NCBI GenBank assembly: GCA_023052935.1
Contig: CM041295.1
Coordinates: forward strand, 108,440,711 to 108,504,710
Reading direction: 5' to 3'
Source of the DNA: Piezodorus guildinii
Lineage: Eukaryota; Arthropoda; Insecta; Hemiptera; Pentatomidae
Length of the DNA: 64,000 nucleotides
Shown here: positions 32,160-42,889 of the stretch, one piece after another
Layout: every line of letters starts with the position of its first letter
Position numbering within the stretch: position 1 is the stretch's first letter
The notes under the pieces: model-generated
What the model saw: the letters and a program-made list of their open reading frames with translations, nothing else
What the model was told of the DNA's origin: nothing
Database searches by the model: none
Made by a program: the position numbers and the translations under genes

Positions 32160-32494
32160 TGATATTTTATTCCTTTCAGATTAGATACTTCGACTTAAAG
32201 CATATAAAATAGATAATAGTGATGTAATTACATAAATGAAAAATGCAATTATATAAATAGATATTTTATAGATAGCTTCAGCTAAAGTAAATGCTCCTCT
32301 TTAATCCTCACCTCGAAGTGTTCTGAAATTATGGAAAAGATTAATTATTTTTCCGAAAAATTCTTTCCTCTTTTCTCTTATCCACTTTAGTCACCACGAA
32401 AAATGCAAAGATATGCACAAGATATTGCAGAAATTTCCAACAAGTGGTGGAAGGTTCCATAACACTGAACAGCCTTATTGATAGTCAACAGATT
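32160..32494. other. AT-rich interval
   Basis: No supported feature. Confidence 0.45.
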
Positions 32495-32920
32495 ATAAGA
32501 TTCCACACCGCGTTCCTCGACGGTATTTTTTAGGGTAGGATCATCACTCCCAACGTCTATCTTTGAAAGTAGCCAACATTTGGCTGACGCGTCTCCCATA
32601 CCAGGGGAAAGGTTGTGAGTGAATCACCATTTGATTATTTAGTTGAAAAAAAATTTTTGGCCGCGCAGTTTGGTTTCCTAAGATTTAATACTCGAAATAC
32701 TCTCGATGATATCTTATAGGGTAATATCCAACGCCTATTTTTGTAAGTAGCCACTAATTGGCTGACGGGTCTCACATACCAGGAAAGAAGTTGTGAGTGA
32801 GTTGCCATTTGATAATTTGCTTAAAAAATGTTGTTTACGATTCCACACCGCGATCCTTGGTGATATTTCATAGGGTAGGGTCTAAACCCTTTGTGAGTTG
32901 CCACCAATAGTATCTTTTGG
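32495..32920 (-). repeat. Tandem run of three SINE-3 body modules
   Basis: Three successive pieces start near 32496, 32682 and 32839 with variants of 'gattccacaccgcg' or 'tctcgatgatatctta'. The first two continue with 'gtagccaacatttggctgac' and 'gtagccactaattggctgac', then 'ccataccagg' or 'acataccagg' and 'gttgtgagtgag'. They match the body of the SINE-3 copy at 55.47 kb. None has the tRNA-like head. The third is truncated. A 70-codon reverse frame here is a shadow. Confidence 0.7.
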
Positions 32921-32999
32921 AACGAAATTAAGGGAATGGTTATCTGTTTACAGAGGATATTGAACGTTTTGGGAGGGAATGTTTTTAGCCCATTTTGGA

Positions 33000-33180
33000 A
33001 TGAAATTCAATTATCAAATACGTTGTCAAAGGTTTTTTACGTTTTTTTTAGGAAATCTAATGAAGATTTTCGATAAAAATAAACCATTAGAATACAAATA
33101 TGTCAAATAACGATTTCGAAAAAAAAATGTCCTTTAGCACCCTCTGGAAATCGACGTCTAAAATATTGACCTCGGTTCCA
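33000..33180 (-). mobile_element. MITE-1 remnant (one end)
   Basis: 'aatgtcctttagcaccctct' and 'ggaaatcgacgtct' match the inner and outer parts of the MITE-1 terminal repeat. Preceding sequence loosely follows the MITE interior. The other end is missing. Confidence 0.55.
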
Positions 33181-33786
33181 CAATAAGTTCTAGGAACGAA
33201 AAACTTAATGCACTCAATGCTCGAATCAAAACAACTGATACCTCACTTTAACAGACAACAATTTTTAAATGCCACGGTTTGGACAAATTGGAATTTACAC
33301 CACTTTCCAAACAACAACACCCTAATGGACAGGGGCAGCCATATTTTCGTCACCGAGGGATAAATTGACTTGATGTTTAAAAAATGCTAAGTATCAAGTA
33401 GACCACATTTAATGGTTTTATAATTTGGCATATATCCGTTAATACCTAGAAATATGTACATATTTTGAAGTTATTATTTACGTTAATGAATTAGAAGAAA
33501 GCTGTGGTATTAAATAATACCTAAATCCACAAACTCTGTCATATCATGAAAGATTTTTTGTTATTCTACCAACACGTGGTTTTGACATAATATAAGATTT
33601 ATTTTTGCGAATTTGATGACTTTTTAATTGAGACTAATTTTGTGCGGAAGGTGGTAACAATTTTAAGCCAAAGAGAATATATATACTGTAATTTATGATC
33701 TATTTTTAAAAAAATCTGATAATATCATCACAATTTACCTCTCGTGTTAAATCAATTTTAGAACTTATTATATACAACTACAAAAT
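33181..33786. other. AT-rich interval
   Basis: No supported feature over about 600 bp. Confidence 0.45.
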
Positions 33787-35665
33787 CTGGTGCGCGCAAC
33801 CCAAGGCTTTCACTTTCGTTGTTATATTTCAATTTAATAATTTACAAATAAAGTTAGAGCTGAAAAAAATTACATTGAGCTTCGATGGAAACATATGTTT
33901 CAGATTAAATAATCAAACAATAAAAATTTTTATCAACATTCATTTAGTCTTATCTGCCTTTCATCACTTTCTATTACGTTGTTCAACTTTTTATATAAAA
34001 AAACAAAAACATAAACATTCAGTTGTTAGGTTCCTTTAATTAAAATGATCCATTTTTCATTCAACTCATTTTATTTTCTTATTTTTTTCCTCCCTACGTT
34101 TCGGCCATTTTCAAGGGATCTAAAAAAATCATTTATTTTAAAACTAAAAGATAAACAACATTATTTTTTACATTCTTATAAAGCAATTTACATGCCTTTT
34201 TATATTCCATCATGCACTCATATATATTTTGTCATAATTTAATAAAATAAAAATAAAACTATTACAGGCTGACCAGCCCTGTCCTGGTTGTCATCATCCA
34301 CTGGATTAAAGAAATGTATTCCCTCACTCTTAACTATTAATATCAAAACCAATATATACACATATATTGTTTTATTTTCTCCTCCTCTAATCAGTCAAGT
34401 CCACATTTGTTTTCACAGCCAAAATTTTTCTTTTAAAATTCTTTAATAAATTATTACCATACATAACTTTAATTACATAACAACATAATTGACTGATCAT
34501 AGGAGGAGAAAATAAAACAATATATGTGTATATATTGGTTTTGATATCAATAGTTAAGAGTGAGGGAATACATTTCTTTAATCCAGTGGATGATAACAAC
34601 CAGGACAGGGCTGGTCAGCCTGTAATAGTTTTATTTTATTAAATTATGACAAAATATATATGAGTGCATGATGGGATATAAAAAGGTATGTAAATTTCTT
34701 TATAAGAATGTAAAAAATAATGTTGTTTATCTTTTAGTTTTAAAATAAATGATTTTTTTAGAATCCTTGAAAATGGCAAAAGGCCGAAACGTAGGGAGAA
34801 AAAAATAAGAAAATAAAATGAGTTGAATGAAAAATGGATCATTTTAATTAAAGGAACCTGACAATAAAATTATTCATTCAAACCACTTTTAATTGTAATA
34901 AAAATTAAATAAACATTCAGTTTTCCAATAGTATATTAAACTATAATATACTTCTTTGGTATTCTTTGGTTCGGAAAAATAAATTATCTAAAAAATATTT
35001 CTAATATTTTTGCTCTTTTCTCCTTTATTCGGATATCGAATTCGTTCAAATTATATATTTACCTATTTTCCATCAACGCTAACCAGGATTATATGGTTAA
35101 TTTTTTGGAATATTCAAAATTAAAGTTACTTTAGAGGAAGAATATTTAAATTATCGGCGTCAGTGTATTTCAAACGGAATGAAACCTTATATAACATTAA
35201 AGACATATATATGACATTAAAGCCAATTAAATTTTACTCAGACATTGCGAGTTTAAAATAGTTGGAGCCATTTAAAAAAAAATATATATTGTAAAAATTC
35301 GAAAATATTTTGGTATAAAGTGACTCTTCTGGTTTGCAAGCTTTGTTGAAAAAGTTGCTATAACATCTCAGGCGCGTTTATCAATGCTCTAACGACATCA
35401 AGTGCTAAGATTTATTTCAAACATAGAAAATTAAAGTTCATTTAGAGGAAGAAAATTTAAAATATCGGCATTTAAGCCCTGTCAGAGTATTTCAATCAGA
35501 ATGAAACTTATTTTTCGAGCTAGACTTAAAACATACAGGCCATTTTATGAGGAAACTATTTGGACTCTGAGGATCCCAAAACGGGTATATCCAGTGAAAA
35601 TTCGAATTCGAATATTGTCTCGATCGCAATACTTTCCGATAAGCGGAAGTAAAAGAGGAACAAAA
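33787..35665 (-). mobile_element. Rep-A repeat, near full-length, split by a Penelope-type palindrome
   Basis: Begins at the left with the 3' end in reverse ('tctggtgcgcgcaaccc', 'ggctttcactttc'), continues with 'cttatctgcctttcatcac', is interrupted at 34025, resumes at 34909 and runs through 'tatttacctattttccatca', 'tggtataaagtgactcttct' and 'ccctgtcagagtatttcaat' to 'ctcgatcgcaatactttccg'. Removing the insertion and one TSD copy leaves about 980 bp. Confidence 0.75.
34025..34908. mobile_element. Penelope-type palindrome, ~375-bp arms, 14-bp TSD, nested in Rep-A
   Basis: Arms 34025-34400 and 34491-34865 are inverted copies around a ~90-bp loop. The right arm is followed by a ~43-bp extension. 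The structure is flanked by ataaacattcagtt at 34011-34024 and 34909-34922. Each arm has a motif ending GGCC GAAACGTAGGG. In the right arm the upstream part reads CTTGAAAATGGCAAAAGG, like a decayed hammerhead core. Two mirrored 65-67-codon frames inside are palindrome artefacts. Confidence 0.72.
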
Positions 35666-36169
35666 GTTTATATTAATAAACAGCAGTCATTTCTTCATTT
35701 TTTAAAACTGGTTTAAACGCACTTCTCGTGAAATTTCACTGAGTATCTTTATAAATATTTAACACTTAAATCCAATACTGTATTCCATCCTGTTGCGGAG
35801 TTAACTCACTTCTATTATGTAATGTCGATAATCTTTTGAAACCGAAAGCGTTACGGTTTTCTAGTCAAGGGGGGCAAGCTATTCGCAACCATGAGAAAAA
35901 ATTGGAAACGTTCGAATCTAACCGTTTACTACCTATTTTATTATTTATATTCGTTCGACTGAAAACGTATCCTAACCAAAAATTACAACAGAAGCTACTA
36001 ACTACTATAAAAAAAAAGGCACAAAAAACATAGGCATACACAAAACAGGTATTATAAATAAGGTAAATTTATAAAAATAATAACAAAAATATGTCGAGGG
36101 AAAATCAAAAATAAACAATACCATCATAAAATAAAATAAAAAAAGTCATAGGATTATCACAACTATCTA
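35666..36169. other. Interval without a clear feature
   Basis: A 65-codon frame at 35836-36033 is not recognised. It may be part of the LINE-D relic that follows, but I see no diagnostic motif. Confidence 0.35.
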
Positions 36170-36835
36170 AACTGTCATTGATGCTTGAAGAGAGACTCCC
36201 AAAACTGTGTTTTAACAGCCTAAAGATGCTAGATGTAGAAAAGCCTGGCGTAGATTACAACTGGGTTTTACAGGTCAATATGATAGCCCATCAATATGGA
36301 TGTAGAGACAAATTCAATGCCCCTCAGGAAAACGATATTTTGAACCACAAAACCGATATTATCAAACAAATCATAAACAACAACTATTCAACTGACATCA
36401 ATAGAGCAATGAACTCAAATAGGAACCCGATATACCGATTACTCAGCAGTTAAAACCTACATAAACCCGAATCATACCTAACATATAGGATAAATATAAA
36501 AAAAAATATGGGGTATTAGCCAACTAAGAGTAGGAAATCCAGAGAGCATCAAACTCCATTATGGAAACAAAAAAATTATTATTAAGGCAAATGAACTTTG
36601 TATATTCTGCAATACTTATTTTAATAATAGTCTGTACCATATCCTTCTTTATTACCCAACCTTTAAAGACAATAGATAATATATCATAAAACCATCTGAA
36701 TCCGTATCCTGTGACCTACAAAAAATTGATATGAAAAATCTCTCAAACATTAATAATGAAGCCAGATTGAACAGTCTTTATATTTATATCTTAAAAATAT
36801 GTAATAAATATGATTCTATTAGTGCCATATAAACG
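36170..36835 (+). mobile_element. LINE-D relic: C-terminal tail with zinc-knuckle-like motif
   Basis: Open frame 36178-36453 (PKLCFNSLKMLDVEKPGVDY, NWVLQVNMIAHQYGC) continues after stops with LRVGNPESIKLHYGNKKI, then ANELCIFCNTYFNNSLYHIL and LYYPTF, and SNINNEARLNSLYIYILKIC to a stop near 36831. The C-x2-C ... H pattern before 'YHxLxxYP' is the C-terminal zinc-knuckle-like tail found in several LINE ORF2 proteins, with the last Cys changed to Tyr. The catalytic domains are missing and the subclass is unknown. Confidence 0.6.
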
Positions 36836-37069
36836 ATATTATGTAAAGTTTTCGAAATCATTTAATATCTGCACTTTTACTACGGTTCCGTTTATTTTAT
36901 ATGTCTCATTATTTTAAGTTTAATATTGTGTAGTAATCAATATTATGTTTAAAAAAAATTTTCTATTATCCAGTTTGTTTTATTTTTGTTAACTATTTAG
37001 TCAAGGAGTTACTTGTTTTATCTTTTCTTTAATGTTTTTGTAATAGAGCACTAGACTCAAGTTATATTT
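36836..37069. other. AT-rich interval
   Basis: No supported feature. Confidence 0.4.
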
Positions 37070-37505
37070 CTTTTAACAAGCCTGGTCTTCCTGCATTTCT
37101 TTTATCCAACTCCTCTTTAGTTTGCACACTTTAACTATGTATACAATTCTCTTACTGAGCCTGTTTTCATCCATCCTTCACAACTGTCCTTAGAATAGTA
37201 GGCGTATTTTCCTTAAACTACTTGTGGTGCTTTCCGTGTTTTCATTGAGATTCTTTTTGACCCAATTTCGGAAAAAACAGCGTCGTAGACTTTTTTTTAA
37301 GAATCTTTCTTCCTTTTTTCTCGATGTCCTTAGTTTTCGTCATCCATGTAATAACTGTGATCTTAGCTCATACAAGGCCTCTGCAAAAACCACAGTGTTG
37401 TAGTGACATAATTTTTTATTTCGAGATATTGCTCTTTTGTTGTAATGATTCCACGTCAATTTGTACGCCCTTTGAAGTTTGGACATTCTTTCTACATTGG
37501 ATATT
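37070..37505 (-). mobile_element. RTE-like LINE (RTE-2) C-terminal relic
   Basis: The reverse strand gives KLQRAYKLTWNHYNKRAISR, NKKLCHYNTVVFAEALY and, in another frame with two stops, LRKIRLLF, RMDENRLSKRIVYI and SWIKEMQEDQA. The order matches the better copy at 38.4-40.3 kb (LQKAYKLTWSHYNKKSISVN; MRFYGHICSMEKDRLTRKIF). Frameshifts and stops make it dead. Its upstream side ends where CR1-B begins. Confidence 0.68.
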
Positions 37506-37514
37506 GAATTTAGA

Positions 37515-38322
37515 ATAGAATAGAATAGAAAAAAAACTTTATTCTGGGACAATGTCCCTTAAGAATAACAATTATGAACTAAATAATAAATTATAACTGG
37601 CCAAAAACAATATATAAATACAATTAAATAACACAAGAATGAAAAAAAAATAAAAAAACAAGAAATAATAATAATAATAAAATAAAATAAAGGGTCATAG
37701 TGTCATCTCTATTTACAAATTATAGAAAAAAATAAATAAGAATAAACATAAAATGTAACTTTTACATCTCATTAAAGTAAAATGCACCTTACATAAGTTG
37801 GCATGATAAAAATTAGCTTACATCTGACTGAAGAGAAAGGAAGTTTTGAAAGAGGAGGGATTTAAACGATGGAAGGAGCATGACGGATGTTTGAAGGGAG
37901 AGTATTCCATAAGGAAGAGGACCAGGCTAAAAAGGAGCAGTCATATTTTTTGGTTCTATGGAAAGGAGTGTGGAGGTCGGACAGACGGGATCTTGTTTCC
38001 TGGTGATGGGTTGAGGATTTAAATAACAGAAGGCTGTAGACATAAAAAGGATGGTGGGAGTTTATGATTTGATAAAGGAATGATCCAAGGAAATATTGTC
38101 TTCGAAAGTTTGGGGTTAACCACTTTAACTCGTCGTAGAGGTGGGATACGTGCGACCGTCTCGAGGTACCGAACACAAATCTTAAAAAGCAATTCATAAT
38201 CCTTCTCAATCTGCCCTCGAGCACCTTCGAAAGGCCGCCATATGCCACACAACCATAGTCAAAGTGGGGGAAAATGAGTGATGAAACTAGGAGTTTACGG
38301 GTAGATTGTGGTAGATGGTGGC
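37515..38322 (-). mobile_element. CR1-like LINE (CR1-B), 5'-truncated, possible 9-bp TSD
   Basis: Reverse frame from about 38315 to 37862: LPQSTRKLLVSSLIFPHFDY, GCVAYGGLSKVLEGRLRRIM, NCFLRFVFGTSRRSHVSHLY, DELKWLTPNFRRQYFLGS, then WNTLPSNIRHAPSIV, without an internal stop. The 3' UTR has 'ttggccag' and 'aagggacattgtcccagaa' and ends in an AATAG-type pentamer tail (37510-37529). The short repeat gaatttaga (37506-37514 and 38323-38331) may be the TSD. It lies past the catalytic core and is only ~800 bp of the element. Confidence 0.85.
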
Positions 38323-38332
38323 GAATTTAGAC

Positions 38333-38339
<7 letters not shown>

Positions 38340-38403
<64 letters not shown>
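38340..38403. repeat. (TA)n microsatellite
   Basis: About 31 TA units at the 5' side of the CR1-B copy. Confidence 0.95.
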
Positions 38404-38406
<3 letters not shown>

Positions 38407-40265
38407 CACCTTTTTGATTTTTTTTTTCTGTTTATTCCCTTTTATGAGAGCTGTTGAACTTGACACTTTATGATGTTTTCTTCTTCTTTCTTCGTTCTTC
38501 CCAAATTATTTTCATATGATGACTATGTTCTTTTTTGTGTTCTTCAGATCATTTATAATTAATTTTTTTCAGTGAAGAATCTACTGGTGTGTGGTCTTTA
38601 ATGGTTTTCCTAAAACGTTCTCTATTGTTGATGCCACCCGTAATTCCCACTTCTTTAAGATCCTCTTCTGTTTCGTTGATCCATTTTTATTTGTTTTTAC
38701 TTAAACTTGTTATTTCAAAGATTTTTCTTGTGAGCCTATCTTTTTCCATACTACATATATGTCCATAAAATCTCATTTTTCTTTTTCTAAAGGCATCCGT
38801 TATTGTCTCAGTGTGTTTGTATAACTCCTTTGATGGACGCTTTATCCAAATTCCTTCCCGAAAAACTGGACTATATATCTTCCTTAGAATTTTTCTTTCT
38901 TGCTTTTCAAGTTCTCTTATTTTTGTGTGGCCGTAAATCACCGTCGTTTCTGAAGCATAAAGTGCTTCCGGTAGAACTACCGTGTTATAATGCCTTAATT
39001 TTGCATTCACTGAAATAGATTTTTTATTGTAATGGCTCCATGTGAGCTTATATGCTTTTTGTAATTTTATGAATCCGTTTTGATTAGCTATTATATTTAG
39101 TTCTGATGGCTGGATGATCTCTCTTAGATATCTAGAATGGGTCACTTATGCCACTTTCCAGTAACGAGTTGTAATGGGGAAATTGTTTATAGGTTTTCTC
39201 TATATAAATTGAGTCTTTTCATATGAAATTTGTAAACCATTTTTTTGTGCAATTTCGTGTAATTTTTCCAGAGCATTCTTAAAGACTGACCTGGAACCCA
39301 CATACTCGACTTAAAAGACAAGAGCTCAACAGAAGATACGGACAGTTATATAGACTACTGAACAGAACATCACAACTTTCCGTTGGAAACAAACTATTAA
39401 TTTACAAGACAATTCTCAAACCTATGTGGACCTACGGAATTGAACTATGGGGTACTACTAAATTTTCGAACATCAAACGTATCCAATCCTTTCAGTCCAA
39501 AGTCCTTAGAACAATAGTCAATGCTCCCTATTATGTTACAAACAAGACCTTACATCATGACCTCAAGATCCCTTATGTCCTTGATCTCATCCCATCCAAA
39601 TTCTCAACTTTCCACCAGAAACTTACTCTTCTTCCTAATCCTCTGGCACAATCTCTATCTAGCACCAACCATCCTTACTACCCTCCTCGTAGGTTGAGGC
39701 GGCAGTGGCCGAGAGGTCTCTTATAAATAATCAATTGGAGTGCTGGCAATGGCCAACATCTCCACTCATGCCTGAGAGTGTGTGGCTCTAGCACCCTCAC
39801 TCAGTCTCCACTGACTAGATTGGTGACGCGGCTGACTGAGAGACGCTGGGATCTCCTGACATTGTGCTTCGGCATCCATTTCTGGATGCAGAGGTTTGAT
39901 TCGGAGTTCACAGGGCAGTATGTAAATATTGTATATAGGTATGAATGTGGCAAGATTATCATTATTTTCTTTTATTTCATTTATTTTATTTTATTTTTAT
40001 TTATTTATTTTCATTTGTTATTGAGGTATTTTATTTTTTGTTTGTTTTACTTTGTACATATGGAATGAATGACTTCTTTTATCTCTAATACTTATTGCCC
40101 AAGATAGTGGCAGATTGTATTACTTCTCAATAAAGCAATATTAAAATAAAAAAAAAAAAATAAATAAAGAGCATTCTTAGCTTCTTTTCAATTGTTCGTG
40201 AGAATAGCTAAATCATCTGCAGAAGCCAGACATTTCACATTTATTCTCTCATCTTTTTTATTCAT
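38404..40265 (-). mobile_element. RTE-like LINE (RTE-2), split by Jockey-A
   Basis: The reverse strand 40265-40168 reads VKCLASADDLAIL (polymerase motif C, first residue changed) and KEAKNALEKLHEIAQKNG. After the Jockey insertion the text continues LQISYEKTQ, then the 152-codon frame 39145-38687 with LQKAYKLTWSHYNKKSISVN, LRHYNTVVLPEALYASETTV, RELEKQERKILRKIYSPVF, TETITDAFRKRKMRFYGHIC and DRLTRKIFEITS. Removing 39282-40179 joins the frame exactly at the duplicated agagcattctta. The 3' part to about 38410 is AT-rich UTR. Confidence 0.8.
39282..40167 (+). mobile_element. Jockey-A-related LINE, 5'-truncated, nested in RTE-2, 12-bp TSD
   Basis: Flanked by agagcattctta at 39270-39281 and 40168-40179. 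Coding part: TWNPHTRLKRQELNRRYGQL at the start, then 39424-39726 with MWTYGIELWGTTKFSNIKRI, QSFQSKVLRTIVNAPYYVTN, LHHDLKIPYVLDLIPSKFS and PPRRLRRQWPRGLL. The 3' UTR (39730-40140) differs from the 29.7-kb copy and ends in CAATAAAGCAATATT plus an A-rich tail. It contains a GC-richer stretch shared with 42.9-43.1 kb. The catalytic core is missing because of truncation. Confidence 0.9.
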
Positions 40266-41203
40266 TATTAATAAAAATGTAAACTGTATTACAGTGACCC
40301 ATTGCCGAAGAAAATAGAGACAGATATTTTGGCGTGACCGGGAACAATTAACATAGGCAATATCTCAAGTGGGTTATCATACAAATGAATACGTGCGGCG
40401 GTCGTTTTTGTTTTCTTAATCAGTATTCAGTTGAACAGCCCACGATTTTAACCCCGCAAAGCATTTAAGCAAAACAAGGCGTTTGCATATTGATTGACAT
40501 TTTAATAACTATAGAATAACGAATGCCATTGACAACTCTGAATTGACTCTTTGAAATATACAGATTAATCATAACAAAACGTTTTTAATTTTACTGATAA
40601 ATTTATTTATCAAGGGGAAAGTAGATTTGTCCTATATTGTTTTTAAGAAAACAAATATGGAAACATGATAGAATTAATGTAAAAGTAAAATTATTATTAG
40701 AATTAAATTAAGTGAAAGTAAAATCCGGTTATAATTTACATTGAATAGAAAAAAAAATCTCATTGATCAATTTAATAAAAATCAAAATTCGAACAATTGG
40801 ATTGCACAATTTGAAAGCGAGTGCATTATAAATAAGATTAATATTGAAAACAGATATATGTTTGGAGAGAAATCGTTAGATTAAGTCGGGTGGAATTTGA
40901 AATAAATGAAATCTATCCACATACGAGCGTTTTAATACAAATCTCGTCGAGATGAAGTTCCTGGCAATAAGCAAATACGATGCAATATACAATGGAGGGG
41001 GTGTAATAAAAAGTCTAGATATGAACGAAGCGGTTGTATTTTAGTCGACAGATTTAATAGCCTTTCCAGGAAAACAGATTTATAGTAACTTTTTTTTTCC
41101 CCTTTTTTCATTATTCATACCTTGAATTTAAAGAGTCCTTTTAAAAATGAAAAAGTACTATATTTTATCAAGTCCAAAAAATATTTTAAATCAGAGGGTC
41201 TCG
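40266..41203. other. AT-rich interval
   Basis: No supported feature over about 940 bp; may contain more of the RTE-2 5' part, not recognisable. Confidence 0.4.
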
Positions 41204-41440
41204 AGGTCATCTTTTTTTCAGATACCTGGGAGATCTATCTGAAATTGAAGAGGAAGCAAGGATAGAGACAAGTGAGTTAAAGTGGGATTGGAGTTTGTCG
41301 TGAAAGGAATAGTCCTGCGTCCGGGCCTAATAAGCAACAGGGGCATTAAGGTCAATATTCGTGACAAAGCAGAGAGCATATAATATTTTACGAAGGATTA
41401 GATAAGTAAAGACTACGATGGTTTAGTAGAGCCCAAGCCA
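41204..41440 (-). mobile_element. Jockey-A2 LINE fragment
   Basis: The reverse strand matches the C-terminal coding end of the 50.46-kb Jockey-A2 copy ('gggtctcgaggtcatctttt', 'gaagaggaagcaagg', 'attcgtgacaaagcagagag'). Frames are broken. Confidence 0.7.
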
Positions 41441-41444
41441 TTAA

Positions 41445-41760
41445 AGTGAGGAAACCAGTGAGTCAAACACTCTGGACTTAAATGGAGAAGTTGGCCATTG
41501 CCAGAACCCCAACGGCATTTAGGAGAGTTGTAGGGATGGTCGGTGAGAAGGATTGTGCAAAGAGATTAGGAGGGTTCGTAAGCTTCTAGTGAAAGATTGA
41601 GAAATCGATTCGATGAAGTACATATGGCCTATTGATATCATGCTGTGAGGTCTTTCGTTACATAATATGGATCATCTGTTCGAAAGTCTTTAAACCAGAA
41701 GGATTGGATACGTTCAAAAGATTAGCTTTACTCCACAGCTCTTTCATAATTTTTTAGCCC
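41445..41760 (-). mobile_element. Jockey-A LINE fragment
   Basis: Follows directly after the Jockey-A2 piece. 'ggagaagttggccattgcca' (3' UTR, as at 39.75 kb), 'gatcatctgttcgaaagtct' and 'tggatacgttcaaaagatta' match Jockey-A in reverse. Heavily mutated. Confidence 0.65.
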
Positions 41761-41799
41761 TAAATCTTGATCCTAGGTCCAAGTGGAAGATCCATAGGA

Positions 41800-42425
41800 A
41801 AATCTCAGTTATAAACCCTAAATCATCTTATCAGCATCCTTTTTCCGCCTATGAACTAAGTTCCTATTTTACCAGTCTTAGTTCTCTCACTCCTGTAAGC
41901 AATACTCTCCCGACCTCACTTTCTAGAATTCAATTTAATTTTGAATTTTTTTTTTGCTTATTACTCTTAATTAGCTTCTCTGTTCTGTCCTTAGAGCTAG
42001 CACCAATGACCATGGTTCAGATCTCATACCGGTAAAACTAATTAAACTTCATCTACCTCTCATTCTTCCAACCCTTTTACAAATTTAAAAATTTTCCTTC
42101 CAAAACTCCATCTTTCCATCCATCAGCTTGGAAAAAAGTAGTTGTGCGTCCTCTCAACAAGGTTTCTGCTGCATCTAACGTTTCAGATTTCAGATCGAAT
42201 TCCAATCTTTTCAAATCTATTTAAACTATTAGAAATATTAGTAAAACACCAGCTTTCCGCATACCTAGAACAAAACTCTCCCAAAAATTATAATACAAAA
42301 AATAATCAATATGATCTTGTTAAATTAAAATTACAGCATTTCATTTTAATATTTAAGAAAATGAATTTATTACTGCTAGTATATGATATAGAGCCTACAA
42401 TGTTAAATCCACCAGGAACCGTGTA
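41800..42425 (+). mobile_element. CR1-like LINE fragment, N-terminal RT part
   Basis: Reads, across frameshifts, STNDHGSDLIPVKLIKLHLP, LILPTLL, PSAWKKVVVRPLNKVSAASN, SDFR, then LFKLLEILVKHQLSAYLEQN. This corresponds to the region between the endonuclease and motif A of a CR1/I-like RT (GPDGIP..ll, W....V.P..K, DfRPIS.L....KllE). The YADD region is not reached. It may belong to the CR1-B family. Confidence 0.68.
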
Positions 42426-42584
42426 AATAAACCTCTACCAGACAAAACAAAAACAGATTTTAAGCCAGGATATCTCAGATTTTCTAGACTCATTTTAATG
42501 GAAAAAAATGTATTATTATTCTTTTAAAAACAAAAATATATTAAAAATAATATGTTAAAATTTAATGAGCTTCATAATATTTGG

Positions 42585-42845
42585 TTAGCATAACAGCGTC
42601 CTATGCCAAAGGTCCGGGTTGAAACTCGGAGGTGGGCCTAGGATTTTATTATGGGAGAAAATCCTTAGTTATGCCGTCCTTCGGAGGGGACGTTAAAAGG
42701 TAGTCCCGAGCCTGTACGATGTAAGGTGCTCGTTAAAGATCTCTATCCTAATTAAAACTGGATATGCAAAATTTAGGATTCCCACTGTAGCATCGTCCGA
42801 TTAGCCATAGCAGAATAAATTGACGTTAAATAAGTAAACAAACAG
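42585..42845 (+). mobile_element. SINE-1 copy
   Basis: Head 'ttggttagcataacagcg' with B box 'ggtccgggttgaaactc', body 'aaatccttagttatgccgtc', 'cttcggaggggacg', 'cccactgtagcatcgtccga' and an AAAC tail. One of the better copies, so useful for a consensus. Confidence 0.85.
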
Positions 42846-42889
42846 AATGAAGTTGAATATTAAATGAAAATCTTTAAAGCCCGCATTCC

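Noticed and set aside
34045..34242. Two near-identical 65-67-codon proteins on opposite strands (34045-34242 and 34639-34842)
   Set aside because: Mirror images produced by the palindrome arms; F/I/L/K-rich AT-driven composition.
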